Source: Arenibacter certesii DSM 19833 (GTDB lineage Bacteria; Bacteroidota; Bacteroidia; Flavobacteriales; Flavobacteriaceae). Taken from it: a stretch of 64,000 nucleotides of DNA. Position 1 is the stretch's first letter. Each line of letters starts with the position of its first letter. The DNA is taken from contig NZ_AUCB01000007.1 in assembly GCF_000429545.1 (NCBI RefSeq), positions 62,001-126,000 of the forward strand, written 5' to 3'. The notes under the pieces are model-generated. The model worked only from the letters and a program-made list of their open reading frames with translations, was not told the DNA's origin and made no database searches. Of the stretch, positions 32,267 to 41,994 are shown piece by piece. The position numbers and the translations under genes were made by a program.

Positions 32267-35200
32267 ATGTTTTCAACAAACTTTAAAAAATGGGATACCA
32301 TCACAGGATGGTTTGTTTTTTTTATAGCCCTTACAGTTTACACACTTACCTTAGAACCCACTGCTAGCTATTGGGATGCAGGAGAGTATATATCCACCTC
32401 GGCAAAATTACAGGTAGGGCATCCACCGGGAGCTCCACTCTACCAAATTATTGGAGCTTTTTTTGCTATGTTCGCTTTGGAAGCAGAGCAAGTAGCAAGA
32501 ATGGTAAATATGATGTCGGCCGTATCCAGTGCCTTCACTATTCTCCTTATGTTTTGGACTATTACCAACCTCACCAAAAAGCTTATCGCCAAGAAGGAAG
32601 AACTCACCAATAGTAAAGCCATTGCCATATTAGGAAGTGGACTGGTAGGTTCCTTGGCCTTTACCTTTTCAGACAGTTTTTGGTTTAATGCTGTAGAGAC
32701 GGAAGTATACGCTATGGCCAGTTTAATTATGGCTCTACTTCTTTGGCTGGGCCTTAAATGGGTAGATGACCTACACCACCCTAGAGGAAATAAATGGATT
32801 GTTTTGATCTCTTTTGTAGTGGGACTAACTTTCGGGATACAGTTTATGGGATTTTTAGCCATTCCATCCATTGCACTCCTTTACTATTTTAAAACATACA
32901 AGACTACCACCATAAAAAACTTTCTTTTAGCCAATATTGTAGCTGTTGTTATATTATTGCTGGTCTACAAGTTCTCACTCACCTATGTATTACAACTTTT
33001 TGGATGGAGCGAGGTATTTTTTATCAACACCATTGGCCTACCATTTAATTCGGGAACCATAATTATGGGCCTTATATTCATAGCTATCTTCTACTTTGGC
33101 TTACGATACACTAGAAAGAACCAGTACACTATCGCAAATACAGTAGTGCTTTGCTTAATGTTTTTATTTCTAGGTTTCTCTTCATGGCTAATGCTACCTA
33201 TAAGAGCCAATGCCCACGTAGTAATCAATGAAAACGACCCCTCCGATGCTAGATCACTTTTAGCATATTACAACAGGGAACAATACCCAGGTGTAGATAG
33301 CCCAATTTATGGTGCCTACTACTCCAATGGTTTTGCTTCCCCAGGTGAGGAGATAGACGAAAAACCCAAATACGAGAAAGACCTTGCCACGGGAAAGTAT
33401 ATTATTGTAAATAATTACAAGAACGCACTACAGGGTCCTAACCCCGATCACGTTGGATTCTTACCCCGTTTGTGGAGCGATCAAAATGCTGAAAATTATA
33501 TGAAGTATTTTGACCCGTTAGATTTTAGAATTAAATCCAGCTACTTAGGAAACAGCGAATTAAAGGAAGCTGTAGATCAATTTAGAGAGGGATATGCAAG
33601 GGGTGAAATAGATACTGCGCAGTACATACGTTTTTTAAGAGAGTTTAGCGAATACATAGAGGTATTGCCCCCTACATTGATGCAAAACCTCAGTTATATG
33701 TTCCAGTTCCAGTTCAATTATATGTACTGGCGTTACTTTATGTGGAACTTTACCGGAAAACAAGACGACATTCAAGGACGTTATGACAATCACGGTAACT
33801 GGCTTAGCGGAATAAACTTTGTAGACAGTGTTAGACTAGGAGATCAAAATAATCTACCGAGCGACATAAAAAACAACAAGGGAAGGAACACCTACTTCTT
33901 TCTACCCCTGCTTTTAGGAATAATTGGTCTGGTATTTCAGATCAGTAAAAATCCAAAGCAGTTTTGGGCACTGTTCGTGTTCTTTATGTTTACTGGCCTT
34001 GCTATTCAATTCTACACCAACCCAGGCATCTTTCAACCAAGAGAGCGTGACTATTCCCTAGTGGGGTCGTTCTATATATTTGGGATATGGATAGGATTAG
34101 GGGTCTATGGCCTTTTTGATGAATTTAGAAAATTATTGAGCCCAAAAATATTGGCGCCCGCGGTCACTTTAATATGCTTATTGGCGGTACCCACCGTCAT
34201 GGCAGTCCAAAACTGGGATGATCATGACAGATCTAACCGATATACCGCTAGAACTACCGCCATGGCTTACTTATCCTCTACACAGGAAGATGCCGGTGCA
34301 ATTCTGTTTACTATTGGGGATAATGACACCTTCCCACTGTGGTACGTACAGGAAATAGAAGGTTTCCGAACAGATGTGCGCGTGGTAAATACTAGCCTTT
34401 TTGCAACGGATTGGTATATAGACCAAATGAAAATGAAAGCTTATGAGAGCGAACCCATTCCGTCCCAGCTCACACATGAGAAGTATAGATTTGGAACTAG
34501 AGATGCCATCTACTACCACGGCTTATCAGAAAACAGATGGAACATTAAGGACTTTATGAATTATATTGCTAGCGATAGAGATGAAACGAAGTTCAAAAGC
34601 ATTCTCCAGCGGCAAGGGGCCGACCTTAGTCAGTATTCCCAAAGCAATTTAGATGTGGTATTTTATCCTACTAACAAGATTAGGATTCCAGTGAACAAGA
34701 AAAACGTGCTAGAAAGCGGTCTTGTAAAGGCGAAGGATTCTGCCCTTATAGTTGATTATATAGATATAGACCTTCCAAAAAGTGCCCTGCCAAAAAACAG
34801 GATACTAATGTTAGATATTATCGCTAACAACGATTGGAAGCGCCCTATATATTTCTCCGGCGGAAGTTTTGATCCCGCCGAGTACATCTGGATGAAGGAT
34901 TACTTACAGCTTGATGGATTAGTGTATAAATTGGTGCCTATAAAAACCCAGAATAGAAATAGCTACGAAATGGGAAGAATAGATTCTGACCTAATGTACG
35001 ATATTGTAAAGAAATGGGAATGGGGCAATTCGGGCAGCTCAGCTATTTATCACGATGTCCAAACCCGCACCCAATCCTTGTCTTTCCGTGGTAATTTAGC
35101 TCGATTAACAGAGACCTTAATACAGGAAAATAAAATAGATAAAGCCAAGGATATTATTACTATCGCCATGGAAAATATGCCGGTGGAGTACTTTGGATAT

Positions 35201-35599
35201 TATGCTTTTGTAGAACCTTTTGTGGACGGCTATTATAAAGTAGGCGAAACCGAAAAAGCCCGAGAACTTTACAATAAACTAAAAACGATTTATCAAGAGC
35301 GGTTAGATTATTATGCCGGACTACCATTTGAGCAGCAACGTTTGTTTTTAGACGAGATTATTCCTGACCTAGAGGGCTACAGTAGAAATATAGATATACT
35401 AATCACTAACAGGGACAAGGATATAGCGGAAAAGGAGACTACCATCTTCAATGAATACATTGCCAAATTTGAACGTTTTTACAGGGACGATTCTGTAGAA
35501 GACCTACTTCCACCCACCGATGGTGCAGAAGATATAGACTCTACTTCTATGGATGTAATTCCTGAACAGGAACTAGATAGCATTCCTGTTTTTGAATAA
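32267..35599 (+). CDS. DUF2723 multi-spanning membrane protein, probable protein/lipid glycosyltransferase
   Basis: An 1110-residue inner-membrane protein found throughout Bacteroidota. The DUF2723 region begins at once: YTLTLEPTASYWDAGEYISTSAKLQVGHPPGAPLYQ (residues 24-60). The acidic D-x-G-E motif in the first periplasmic loop and HPPGxP resemble GT-C glycosyltransferases of the protein O-mannosyltransferase type. About a dozen membrane helices occupy residues 15-340 and 545-650. The C-terminal 450 residues are soluble and include helical repeats (TLIQENKIDKAKDIITIAMENMP). The donor and acceptor are unknown. It has its own terminator. Confidence 0.88.
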   Translation: MFSTNFKKWDTITGWFVFFIALTVYTLTLEPTASYWDAGEYISTSAKLQVGHPPGAPLYQIIGAFFAMFALEAEQVARMVNMMSAVSSAFTILLMFWTITNLTKKLIAKKEELTNSKAIAILGSGLVGSLAFTFSDSFWFNAVETEVYAMASLIMALLLWLGLKWVDDLHHPRGNKWIVLISFVVGLTFGIQFMGFLAIPSIALLYYFKTYKTTTIKNFLLANIVAVVILLLVYKFSLTYVLQLFGWSEVFFINTIGLPFNSGTIIMGLIFIAIFYFGLRYTRKNQYTIANTVVLCLMFLFLGFSSWLMLPIRANAHVVINENDPSDARSLLAYYNREQYPGVDSPIYGAYYSNGFASPGEEIDEKPKYEKDLATGKYIIVNNYKNALQGPNPDHVGFLPRLWSDQNAENYMKYFDPLDFRIKSSYLGNSELKEAVDQFREGYARGEIDTAQYIRFLREFSEYIEVLPPTLMQNLSYMFQFQFNYMYWRYFMWNFTGKQDDIQGRYDNHGNWLSGINFVDSVRLGDQNNLPSDIKNNKGRNTYFFLPLLLGIIGLVFQISKNPKQFWALFVFFMFTGLAIQFYTNPGIFQPRERDYSLVGSFYIFGIWIGLGVYGLFDEFRKLLSPKILAPAVTLICLLAVPTVMAVQNWDDHDRSNRYTARTTAMAYLSSTQEDAGAILFTIGDNDTFPLWYVQEIEGFRTDVRVVNTSLFATDWYIDQMKMKAYESEPIPSQLTHEKYRFGTRDAIYYHGLSENRWNIKDFMNYIASDRDETKFKSILQRQGADLSQYSQSNLDVVFYPTNKIRIPVNKKNVLESGLVKAKDSALIVDYIDIDLPKSALPKNRILMLDIIANNDWKRPIYFSGGSFDPAEYIWMKDYLQLDGLVYKLVPIKTQNRNSYEMGRIDSDLMYDIVKKWEWGNSGSSAIYHDVQTRTQSLSFRGNLARLTETLIQENKIDKAKDIITIAMENMPVEYFGYYAFVEPFVDGYYKVGETEKARELYNKLKTIYQERLDYYAGLPFEQQRLFLDEIIPDLEGYSRNIDILITNRDKDIAEKETTIFNEYIAKFERFYRDDSVEDLLPPTDGAEDIDSTSMDVIPEQELDSIPVFE

Positions 35600-35620
35600 A
35601 AAACAAAATAACAGCACAAA

Positions 35621-35653
35621 AAAAAACCGGGAACTGAGTTCTCGGTTTTTTTT
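35621..35653. terminator. Bidirectional terminator between DUF2723 gene and the thioredoxin-like gene
   Basis: AAAAAACCGGGAAC (35621-35634) pairs with GTTCTCGGTTTTTT (35638-35651) with one G-T pair and loop TGA. T-runs on both strands serve the two convergent genes. Confidence 0.9.
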
Positions 35654-35669
35654 ATACGTTAGATAGCCA

Positions 35670-35966
35670 TCAGATATATTCGTTTAGGATCCCAATTAGC
35701 GTATTAGCATCCTGCTCACCACTCTGTCGCCATACCATTTCTCCTTTTTTATAGATCATCAAAGTTGGCAGCCCCTTCACCCTAAGAGCTTGAGACAGCT
35801 CCCTATTCTTGTCTACATCTATTTTTATCACCTTGCCTTTATTGCCCAGTGCTGCAGCTACATCCCTCAATATCGGTTGCATTGAGGCAGATTGCTCATT
35901 CCATTCGGCGTAAAACTCCAGCAAGACCGGTCCGCTAACATCAATTAATTCTCCAAACTTAGACAT
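35670..35966 (-). CDS. Thioredoxin-fold protein without active-site cysteines
   Basis: A 98-residue cytoplasmic protein from the ATG at 35966 (a frame continues 15 residues further upstream but adds nothing family-like). The fold is plain: VLLEFYAEW, then helix 2, KGKVIKIDVDKN, and the cis-Pro loop VKGLPTLMIY with GEMVWRQSGEQ. The catalytic W-C-G-P-C is replaced by W-N-E-Q-S-A, so neither redox cysteine is present. It is thus not a disulfide reductase; a scaffold or chaperone-like role is inference. Last gene of cutC-metallophosphoesterase-trx. Confidence 0.85.
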   Translation of the reverse strand: MSKFGELIDVSGPVLLEFYAEWNEQSASMQPILRDVAAALGNKGKVIKIDVDKNRELSQALRVKGLPTLMIYKKGEMVWRQSGEQDANTLIGILNEYI

Positions 35967-36057
35967 ATAGTATTCATTGAGTTCTGATTCAAAAATAAGA
36001 AAATTTGTCAAATTACCACCAGTACCGCTATAATTGTATCAATACAGGCAGGCATTT

Positions 36058-37287
36058 TTAAGATATCGACTTCTTTTTCAAGGTAATCACAGTAATTTCG
36101 GGCCAAATACCAACTCTCCCTGGGTATCCTAAAAATCCAAATCCACGATTTACATTGATCATTTGCCCTAATTCCTCATAGACTCCAGCCCAATATTTAT
36201 ATCGCCATTTTGCAGGACTCCACTTCACCCATCCTGGAATTTCTATTCCAAATTGCATCCCATGGGTATGCCCACTTAAAGTAAGATGGTAATGATAGGG
36301 ATGCTTCAAAACTTCATCCTCCCAATGCGAGGGATCATGGCTCATTAAAATTTTAAAATCCTTCTCTTTAATTTTAGCCGTAGCTTTTGTAAGGTCACCC
36401 GCTTTCTTAAAACCGCCCCTACCCCAATTCTCAACCCCTACTAGGGCAATCTTATCCTCTCCCTTAGTTAAGTATCTACTTTCATTTAATAAAAGATTAA
36501 ACCCTATTTCTCGCTGCAACTCTTTAAGCTCTTCCAGGTTATTACTTTTTAATTCCTCGGAATCCCATTCTACATAATCCCCATAATCATGGTTCCCCAA
36601 AACAGAATACTTCCCGTCTTTTGCATGCAGCGTAGCTAAAAGATCTTTCCAAGGCAGCATTTCTTCTGACTTGTTGTTTACCATATCTCCAGTAAATAAT
36701 AGCAGATCACTGTTTTGCTTATTAATAAGATCTATACCATATTCTATTTTCTTCCTATTATCAAAACTTCCACAATGTATATCGGAAATCTGCGTAATCT
36801 GATAGCCGTCGAAACTATCGGGCAAATCCTCAAATTCCAGTTGATATTTGAGTACTTTAAAATTATATTTACCTTTATACATCCCATAGAGAAGGGAAGA
36901 AAAAGGCAGTGCAGCAATCCCTAGCGCTATCATACTTAAAAAACGTCTTCGCTCCGGAAAATTAAAAACTTTTGGAGTCCCGTTTATTTTCAAATAAAGT
37001 CCGGAAAGGAATCGAAAAATATCTTCCGAAAATAGAAATAGGATGGTAATAGCCTTAAAAGAAAGCATGGCCAACAAAAAGCCAAAGGCATAACTTTTAG
37101 GAACATTTAAAACCCTCCCTGAGTTATCACCAACTGTAAATTGATAAATAAAATTCCCCAGCACCAAAAGCGACAGGGCCATATAGCCATAATAGACCAA
37201 CGGAAACCTGGTGACTGTTCTAAGTGCCTGAAGGGTATAAATTCCGAGTGTGATATATAAAATAACAAATACAATCCATCTAAGCAT
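36058..37287 (-). CDS. Membrane-bound metallophosphoesterase
   Basis: A 409-residue protein from the ATG at 37287 (a TTG lies six codons upstream). The first 150 residues hold four to five hydrophobic helices. The rest is a calcineurin-like phosphoesterase with all metal motifs: ISDIHCGS, FTGDMVN, LGNHDYG, MSHDPSHW and SGHTHGMQFG. It resembles YkuE/YaeI-type enzymes, some of which hydrolyse lipid headgroups such as UDP-diacylglucosamine or phosphodiesters; the substrate here is unknown. It starts 54 bases after cutC and precedes the thioredoxin-fold gene. Confidence 0.9.
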   Translation of the reverse strand: MLRWIVFVILYITLGIYTLQALRTVTRFPLVYYGYMALSLLVLGNFIYQFTVGDNSGRVLNVPKSYAFGFLLAMLSFKAITILFLFSEDIFRFLSGLYLKINGTPKVFNFPERRRFLSMIALGIAALPFSSLLYGMYKGKYNFKVLKYQLEFEDLPDSFDGYQITQISDIHCGSFDNRKKIEYGIDLINKQNSDLLLFTGDMVNNKSEEMLPWKDLLATLHAKDGKYSVLGNHDYGDYVEWDSEELKSNNLEELKELQREIGFNLLLNESRYLTKGEDKIALVGVENWGRGGFKKAGDLTKATAKIKEKDFKILMSHDPSHWEDEVLKHPYHYHLTLSGHTHGMQFGIEIPGWVKWSPAKWRYKYWAGVYEELGQMINVNRGFGFLGYPGRVGIWPEITVITLKKKSIS

Positions 37288-37341
37288 AGGGTGATTTTTA
37301 CTCAAAGATATTGGTTTCCAACCACTAGACCTTTTATTTAC

Positions 37342-38067
37342 CTATTCTTTAACTACGCGCACTACATTTTGCAACACCTCAAAATTACTCACTCCCACCT
37401 CGTCATCTCTTAAAAAGCTAGGGGTACTCATTTGAATTTCTGGTGTGTGCCCCAAAGTTTTATGAAACCGGATGCCAGATAAATGCACTGCACCAAATCC
37501 TTTTTCCTTAAATTGATGCACATTGGTATCCGCTATTCCTCCGCCTGGCATAATAACAATGTTCTCCGTATTATTATGAAACTCCAACAATTGATTCATA
37601 CCTTCAACGGATGATTTCTGCTGCCCACTACTAAGGATAGCATCTACCCCCAGCAACTCTAACTGCTTTAAAGTGGCCATAGGGTTTTTCACCCAATCAA
37701 TCGCCCTGTGAAAGGTAAAGTAGAGCGGTTTAGAAATCTCTACTAGCTCTTTGGTCCGCTCAACATCCAAAGAAAAATCAGACATCAACGCTCCGGATAC
37801 GATACCATTGAACCCTAATTCCTTACATATTTCAATATCGTGCTTCATTATTTCAAATTCCCTGTCCGTATAGGTAAAATCACCACTTCTGGGTCTAATC
37901 AGTACATTTACTGGGATTGTTATATACTTCTTTATCACTTTTAATAGGCCATAAGAAGGAGTTACCCCTCCCACCCCAAGCTCCGAACACAATTCAATAC
38001 GGTCTGCGCCAGCTTTTTGGGCGTTTAAAGCAGATTCTAAGGAATTGGCGCATACTTCTACAATCAT
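37342..38067 (-). CDS. cutC: CutC-family protein
   Basis: A 241-residue TIM-barrel protein of the CutC family, named for copper homeostasis although the biochemical role is unsettled. Family stretches are VEVCANSLESALNAQKAGADRIELCSELGVGGVTPS (cut here into the N-terminal strand and helix), VLIRPRSGDFTYTDREF, FHRAIDW and IVIMPGGGIADTNV. The start is the ATG at 38067, which gives the conserved MIVEVCA; a frame 11 codons longer is unlikely. Divergent from the glycosylasparaginase gene, 42 bases apart. Confidence 0.9.
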   Translation of the reverse strand: MIVEVCANSLESALNAQKAGADRIELCSELGVGGVTPSYGLLKVIKKYITIPVNVLIRPRSGDFTYTDREFEIMKHDIEICKELGFNGIVSGALMSDFSLDVERTKELVEISKPLYFTFHRAIDWVKNPMATLKQLELLGVDAILSSGQQKSSVEGMNQLLEFHNNTENIVIMPGGGIADTNVHQFKEKGFGAVHLSGIRFHKTLGHTPEIQMSTPSFLRDDEVGVSNFEVLQNVVRVVKE

Positions 38068-38109
38068 ATTTATTATATTTAGGACCTTAAAAATAAGCAA
38101 CAGAATCCA

Positions 38110-39105
38110 ATGAAAAGAAGAAACTTCCTCAAAAATTCCACCCTTACCACAGCGGGTATGATTTCCGTTCCCTTTCTAGCCTCTTGCCAGGACAATCCAC
38201 AACAAAAAATTGCGGATAACAATAGTTCCAAAACGATTAGGCCTATTGCCATTTGCACATGGAATTTTATGAATGCCACTGCAAAGGCATGGGAGGTTCT
38301 TGAAAAAGGCGGATCTTCATTGGATGCTGTGGAACAAGGAGTAATGGTAGAGGAGGCCGACCTTAATAATGAAACCGTAGGAAATGGCGGCAGACCAGAT
38401 AGAGATGGCCGCGTTACCCTAGACGCTTGCATCATGGACAAAGACGCCAATTGCGGTGCAGTACTATGCATGGAAAACATAGCGCATCCTATAAGTGTAG
38501 CTAGAAAAGTGATGGAAGAAACACCTCACGTAATGTTGGCAGGAAAAGGAGCAGAACAATTTGCGTACGAACAAGGTTTTCCAAAAACCAATCTGCTTAC
38601 GGAAAAAGCAAAAAAAGAATGGATGGCGTGGAAGAAAGACTCCCAATACGAAACCATTATAAATATAGAAAACCACGACACTATTGGAATGCTTGCCATT
38701 GACAAGGATGGCGATATTGCTGGCGCCTGTACCACTAGTGGAATGGCTTACAAAATGGCAGGTCGCGTAGGAGACTCCCCCATTATTGGCGCCGGTCTTT
38801 TTGTAGACAATGAAGTAGGTGGCGCTACTGCTACCGGAGTTGGGGAAGAGGTGGTTAGAACCGTGGGAAGCTTTTTAATCGTAGAATTAATGCGTCAAGG
38901 AAAATCGCCACAAGAGGCTTGCGAGGAAGGTGTAAAACGTATAATGGAAAAGAATAAGGATCGTAAGGATTTTCAGATCGGCTTTATTGCGATCAATAAA
39001 AAAGGGGAAACCGGTGGATATTGCATCCATCCAGGATTTAGTTATCGCACCTACTCCGAAGATGGGCATATCAACAACCCCGCAGATTCCTTTTTAAAGG
39101 ACTAA
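38110..39105 (+). CDS. N4-(beta-N-acetylglucosaminyl)-L-asparaginase (glycosylasparaginase), exported
   Basis: An Ntn-hydrolase that cleaves the GlcNAc-Asn bond left after N-glycoprotein breakdown. The 331-residue precursor would autocleave before the nucleophile Thr191 in NHDTIGMLAID. The substrate-pocket motifs GNGGRPDRDG and GRVGDSPIIGAG are present. The N-terminus combines a twin-arginine-like signal (MKRRNFLKN) with a lipobox LASC (Cys26), so it is probably a Tat-exported lipoprotein. It lies just before polA on the same strand. It could work with the GH20 enzyme encoded at 29043. Confidence 0.93.
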   Translation: MKRRNFLKNSTLTTAGMISVPFLASCQDNPQQKIADNNSSKTIRPIAICTWNFMNATAKAWEVLEKGGSSLDAVEQGVMVEEADLNNETVGNGGRPDRDGRVTLDACIMDKDANCGAVLCMENIAHPISVARKVMEETPHVMLAGKGAEQFAYEQGFPKTNLLTEKAKKEWMAWKKDSQYETIINIENHDTIGMLAIDKDGDIAGACTTSGMAYKMAGRVGDSPIIGAGLFVDNEVGGATATGVGEEVVRTVGSFLIVELMRQGKSPQEACEEGVKRIMEKNKDRKDFQIGFIAINKKGETGGYCIHPGFSYRTYSEDGHINNPADSFLKD

Positions 39106-39147
39106 TCATTAATCATTTTAATTATACTTCGGAAACAAACCAATAAA

Positions 39148-41994
39148 ATGGCAGAACAAAAAAGACTTTTTCTATTAGATGCTTACGCACTAATTTTTAG
39201 GGGATACTATGCCCTGATCAAAAACCCACGAATAAACTCTAAGGGAATGGACACCTCTGCAATCATGGGGTTCATGAATTCTCTACTAGACGTTATAAGA
39301 AGGGAAAAACCAGATCACCTTGCAGTGTGTTTTGACAAAGGCGGAAGCGTAGAGCGTTCAGAGCTATTCCCAGAATACAAAGCCAATAGGGACGCAACCC
39401 CCGATGCTATAAAAATTGCCGTTCCCTATATTCAGGAAATCCTAAAAGCCATGCATATCCCTGTGGTAGAATTAGAAGGATGGGAGGCCGATGATATTAT
39501 AGGCACCTTGGCAAAACAAGCCGAAAAGGAAGACTATAAAGTGTATATGGTTACTCCAGATAAAGATTTTGGACAGTTGGTCTCCGAAAACATATTTATG
39601 TATCGGCCCGCCCGGATGGGGAATGGAATAGAAATATGGGGCATCCCGGAGATACAAAAAAGATTTGGCGTAGAACACCCAGAGCAGGTCATTGATTACC
39701 TGGGAATGATGGGCGATGCCAGTGACAATATCCCCGGACTCCCGGGGGTAGGCGACAAAACCGCGAAAAAGTTTATTGCAGAATTTGGATCCATCGAAAA
39801 CCTTTTGGCCAATACTGATAAGCTTAAAGGAAAAATGAAGGAAAGAATCATAGAGAATGCCGAATTAGGGCTACTTTCTAAAAAGCTGGCCACCATTCAT
39901 GTTGATTGCGACGTTACTTTTAACGCTGCCGATTACGAACTTACTATGCCCGATGGGGATAAGGTTCAGGAACTGTTTGAAGAACTAGAATTTAGAAGAC
40001 TTAAGGACCAATTTATAAAACTATTCTCCACCGAACCAGCCGAAGAAAATGCAACCCAGAAAAGCGAGAATAAAGACAGTACTACAAAAAACGAGACAGC
40101 TGTAGCGGGTAGTGGTCAATTCTCTTTATTTGGAGGGGGAGGCGATACTACAGGGGGCACTATTGAAGAATTCTCTAGTAGAACAACCTTAGATAAAACA
40201 CCCCATGTTTACCAAAGCGTAAACCCTGGCATGGCCATGAAGCTCTTTCTGCAAAATTTAATGAAACAGACCTCGGTTTGTTTTGATACGGAGACTACTG
40301 GCTTAAATCCGCTTACCGCAGAATTGGTTGGAATTGCCTTTAGCTGGGAAGCTGGTAAGGGCTTTTACATCCCGTTCCCAGAAGATAGATCCGAAGCACA
40401 GGAATTAATTGAACAATTAAAACCTTTTTTTGAAGCGGAACAGATCGAAAAAATTGGCCAGAATCTTAAATATGATATCAAAGTACTGCACAAATACGGA
40501 ATCATTATAAAAGGAAAATGTTTTGACACTATGTTGGCCCACTATCTGATAAATCCAGATATGCGGCACAATATGGATGTCTTGGCAGAAACCTATTTAA
40601 ACTACACCCCTGTCTCCATTACCGAGCTTATCGGAAAAAAGGGGAAAAACCAACTATCCATGAGAGAGGTGCCGGTGGAGAAACAGACCGAATACGCTGT
40701 GGAGGATGCCGATATCACCTTTCAATTAGCACAACATTTTAGACCAGAGCTAAAAGACGCGAAAACAGAGGAGCTTTTTAACGATATTGAAATCCCGCTC
40801 CTAAAGGTGTTGGCCGATATGGAATTGGAAGGCATTAAACTTGACAAAGTTTTTTTAAATTCCCTAGCCAAGGATCTAGATAATGATATAAAGCAATTAG
40901 AGACTAAGATATTCAAGGAAGCTGGGGAGGAGTTCAATATTGCCTCCCCAAAGCAGTTAGGAGAGATCTTGTTCGACAAGCTCAAGCTAGTTGCAAAACC
41001 CAAAAAGACGAAAACGGGCCAGTATTCCACCGCAGAAGAAGTCCTTTCTTATTTAGCAGAGGATCACGAAATTATCCAAAGCGTACTGGATTATAGGGGC
41101 CTTAGCAAGCTTAAAAGCACCTATATAGACGCACTTCCCCTACAAATTGAAGAGAGTACTGGTAGGGTGCATACAGATTATATGCAGACGGTAGCGGCAA
41201 CAGGTCGATTAAGCAGCAACAACCCCAACCTGCAAAATATTCCCATCCGTACGGAACGGGGTAGACAGGTGCGCAAGGCATTTATCCCGAGGAATGAAGA
41301 GTATATTTTATTGGCGGCAGATTATTCCCAGATAGAATTGCGCATTATTGCAGCGCTTAGTCAAGAGACTACCATGATAGAAGCCTTTAAAAACGGAGAA
41401 GATATTCACGCCTCTACTGCTTCCAAAGTTTTTAACATTCCAATAGAGGATGTAACTAGAGAACAAAGAAGCAATGCCAAAACCGTGAATTTCGGAATCA
41501 TATACGGTGTATCTGCATTTGGACTTAGCAATCAGACCGATCTTTCCCGTTCCGAAGCAAAAGACCTTATAGATACCTATTATAAGACTTACCCTAAACT
41601 GCGAAATTATATCAGTGAGCAGATAAATTTTGCCCGTGAAAATGGATATGTTCAAACGGTACTTGGAAGGCGCAGATACTTAAAAGACATCAATGGCAGT
41701 AATGCTGTAGTGCGAGGAGCCGCAGAAAGAAATGCAGTAAACGCCCCCATACAGGGAAGCGCTGCAGATATCATTAAAATAGCCATGATCAATATTCACA
41801 AAAAACTGGTGGAGGAAAATTATAAAAGTAAAATGCTCCTCCAAGTACATGATGAATTGGTGTTTGATGTCTACAAACCTGAATTGAATGCCATAAAATT
41901 GATGATCAAAACTGAAATGGAAAATGCCCATAAATTATCCGTTCCCCTAGTCGTTGAGCTTGGGGTAGGAAAAGATTGGTTAGAGGCACATTAG
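39148..41994 (+). CDS. polA: DNA polymerase I
   Basis: Repair and Okazaki-fragment polymerase, 948 residues. The 5'-3' exonuclease domain occupies about 1-300 (DAYALIFRGYYAL, GWEADDIIGTLA). The 3'-5' exonuclease domain appears active, with DTETTGLNP carrying the D-x-E metal ligands. Polymerase motifs: A ADYSQIELRI, B RSNAKTVNFGIIYG and C QVHDELVFD. A low-complexity linker (about 295-350) joins the first two domains. The start ATG is 42 bases after the glycosylasparaginase stop. Confidence 0.97.
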   Translation: MAEQKRLFLLDAYALIFRGYYALIKNPRINSKGMDTSAIMGFMNSLLDVIRREKPDHLAVCFDKGGSVERSELFPEYKANRDATPDAIKIAVPYIQEILKAMHIPVVELEGWEADDIIGTLAKQAEKEDYKVYMVTPDKDFGQLVSENIFMYRPARMGNGIEIWGIPEIQKRFGVEHPEQVIDYLGMMGDASDNIPGLPGVGDKTAKKFIAEFGSIENLLANTDKLKGKMKERIIENAELGLLSKKLATIHVDCDVTFNAADYELTMPDGDKVQELFEELEFRRLKDQFIKLFSTEPAEENATQKSENKDSTTKNETAVAGSGQFSLFGGGGDTTGGTIEEFSSRTTLDKTPHVYQSVNPGMAMKLFLQNLMKQTSVCFDTETTGLNPLTAELVGIAFSWEAGKGFYIPFPEDRSEAQELIEQLKPFFEAEQIEKIGQNLKYDIKVLHKYGIIIKGKCFDTMLAHYLINPDMRHNMDVLAETYLNYTPVSITELIGKKGKNQLSMREVPVEKQTEYAVEDADITFQLAQHFRPELKDAKTEELFNDIEIPLLKVLADMELEGIKLDKVFLNSLAKDLDNDIKQLETKIFKEAGEEFNIASPKQLGEILFDKLKLVAKPKKTKTGQYSTAEEVLSYLAEDHEIIQSVLDYRGLSKLKSTYIDALPLQIEESTGRVHTDYMQTVAATGRLSSNNPNLQNIPIRTERGRQVRKAFIPRNEEYILLAADYSQIELRIIAALSQETTMIEAFKNGEDIHASTASKVFNIPIEDVTREQRSNAKTVNFGIIYGVSAFGLSNQTDLSRSEAKDLIDTYYKTYPKLRNYISEQINFARENGYVQTVLGRRRYLKDINGSNAVVRGAAERNAVNAPIQGSAADIIKIAMINIHKKLVEENYKSKMLLQVHDELVFDVYKPELNAIKLMIKTEMENAHKLSVPLVVELGVGKDWLEAH

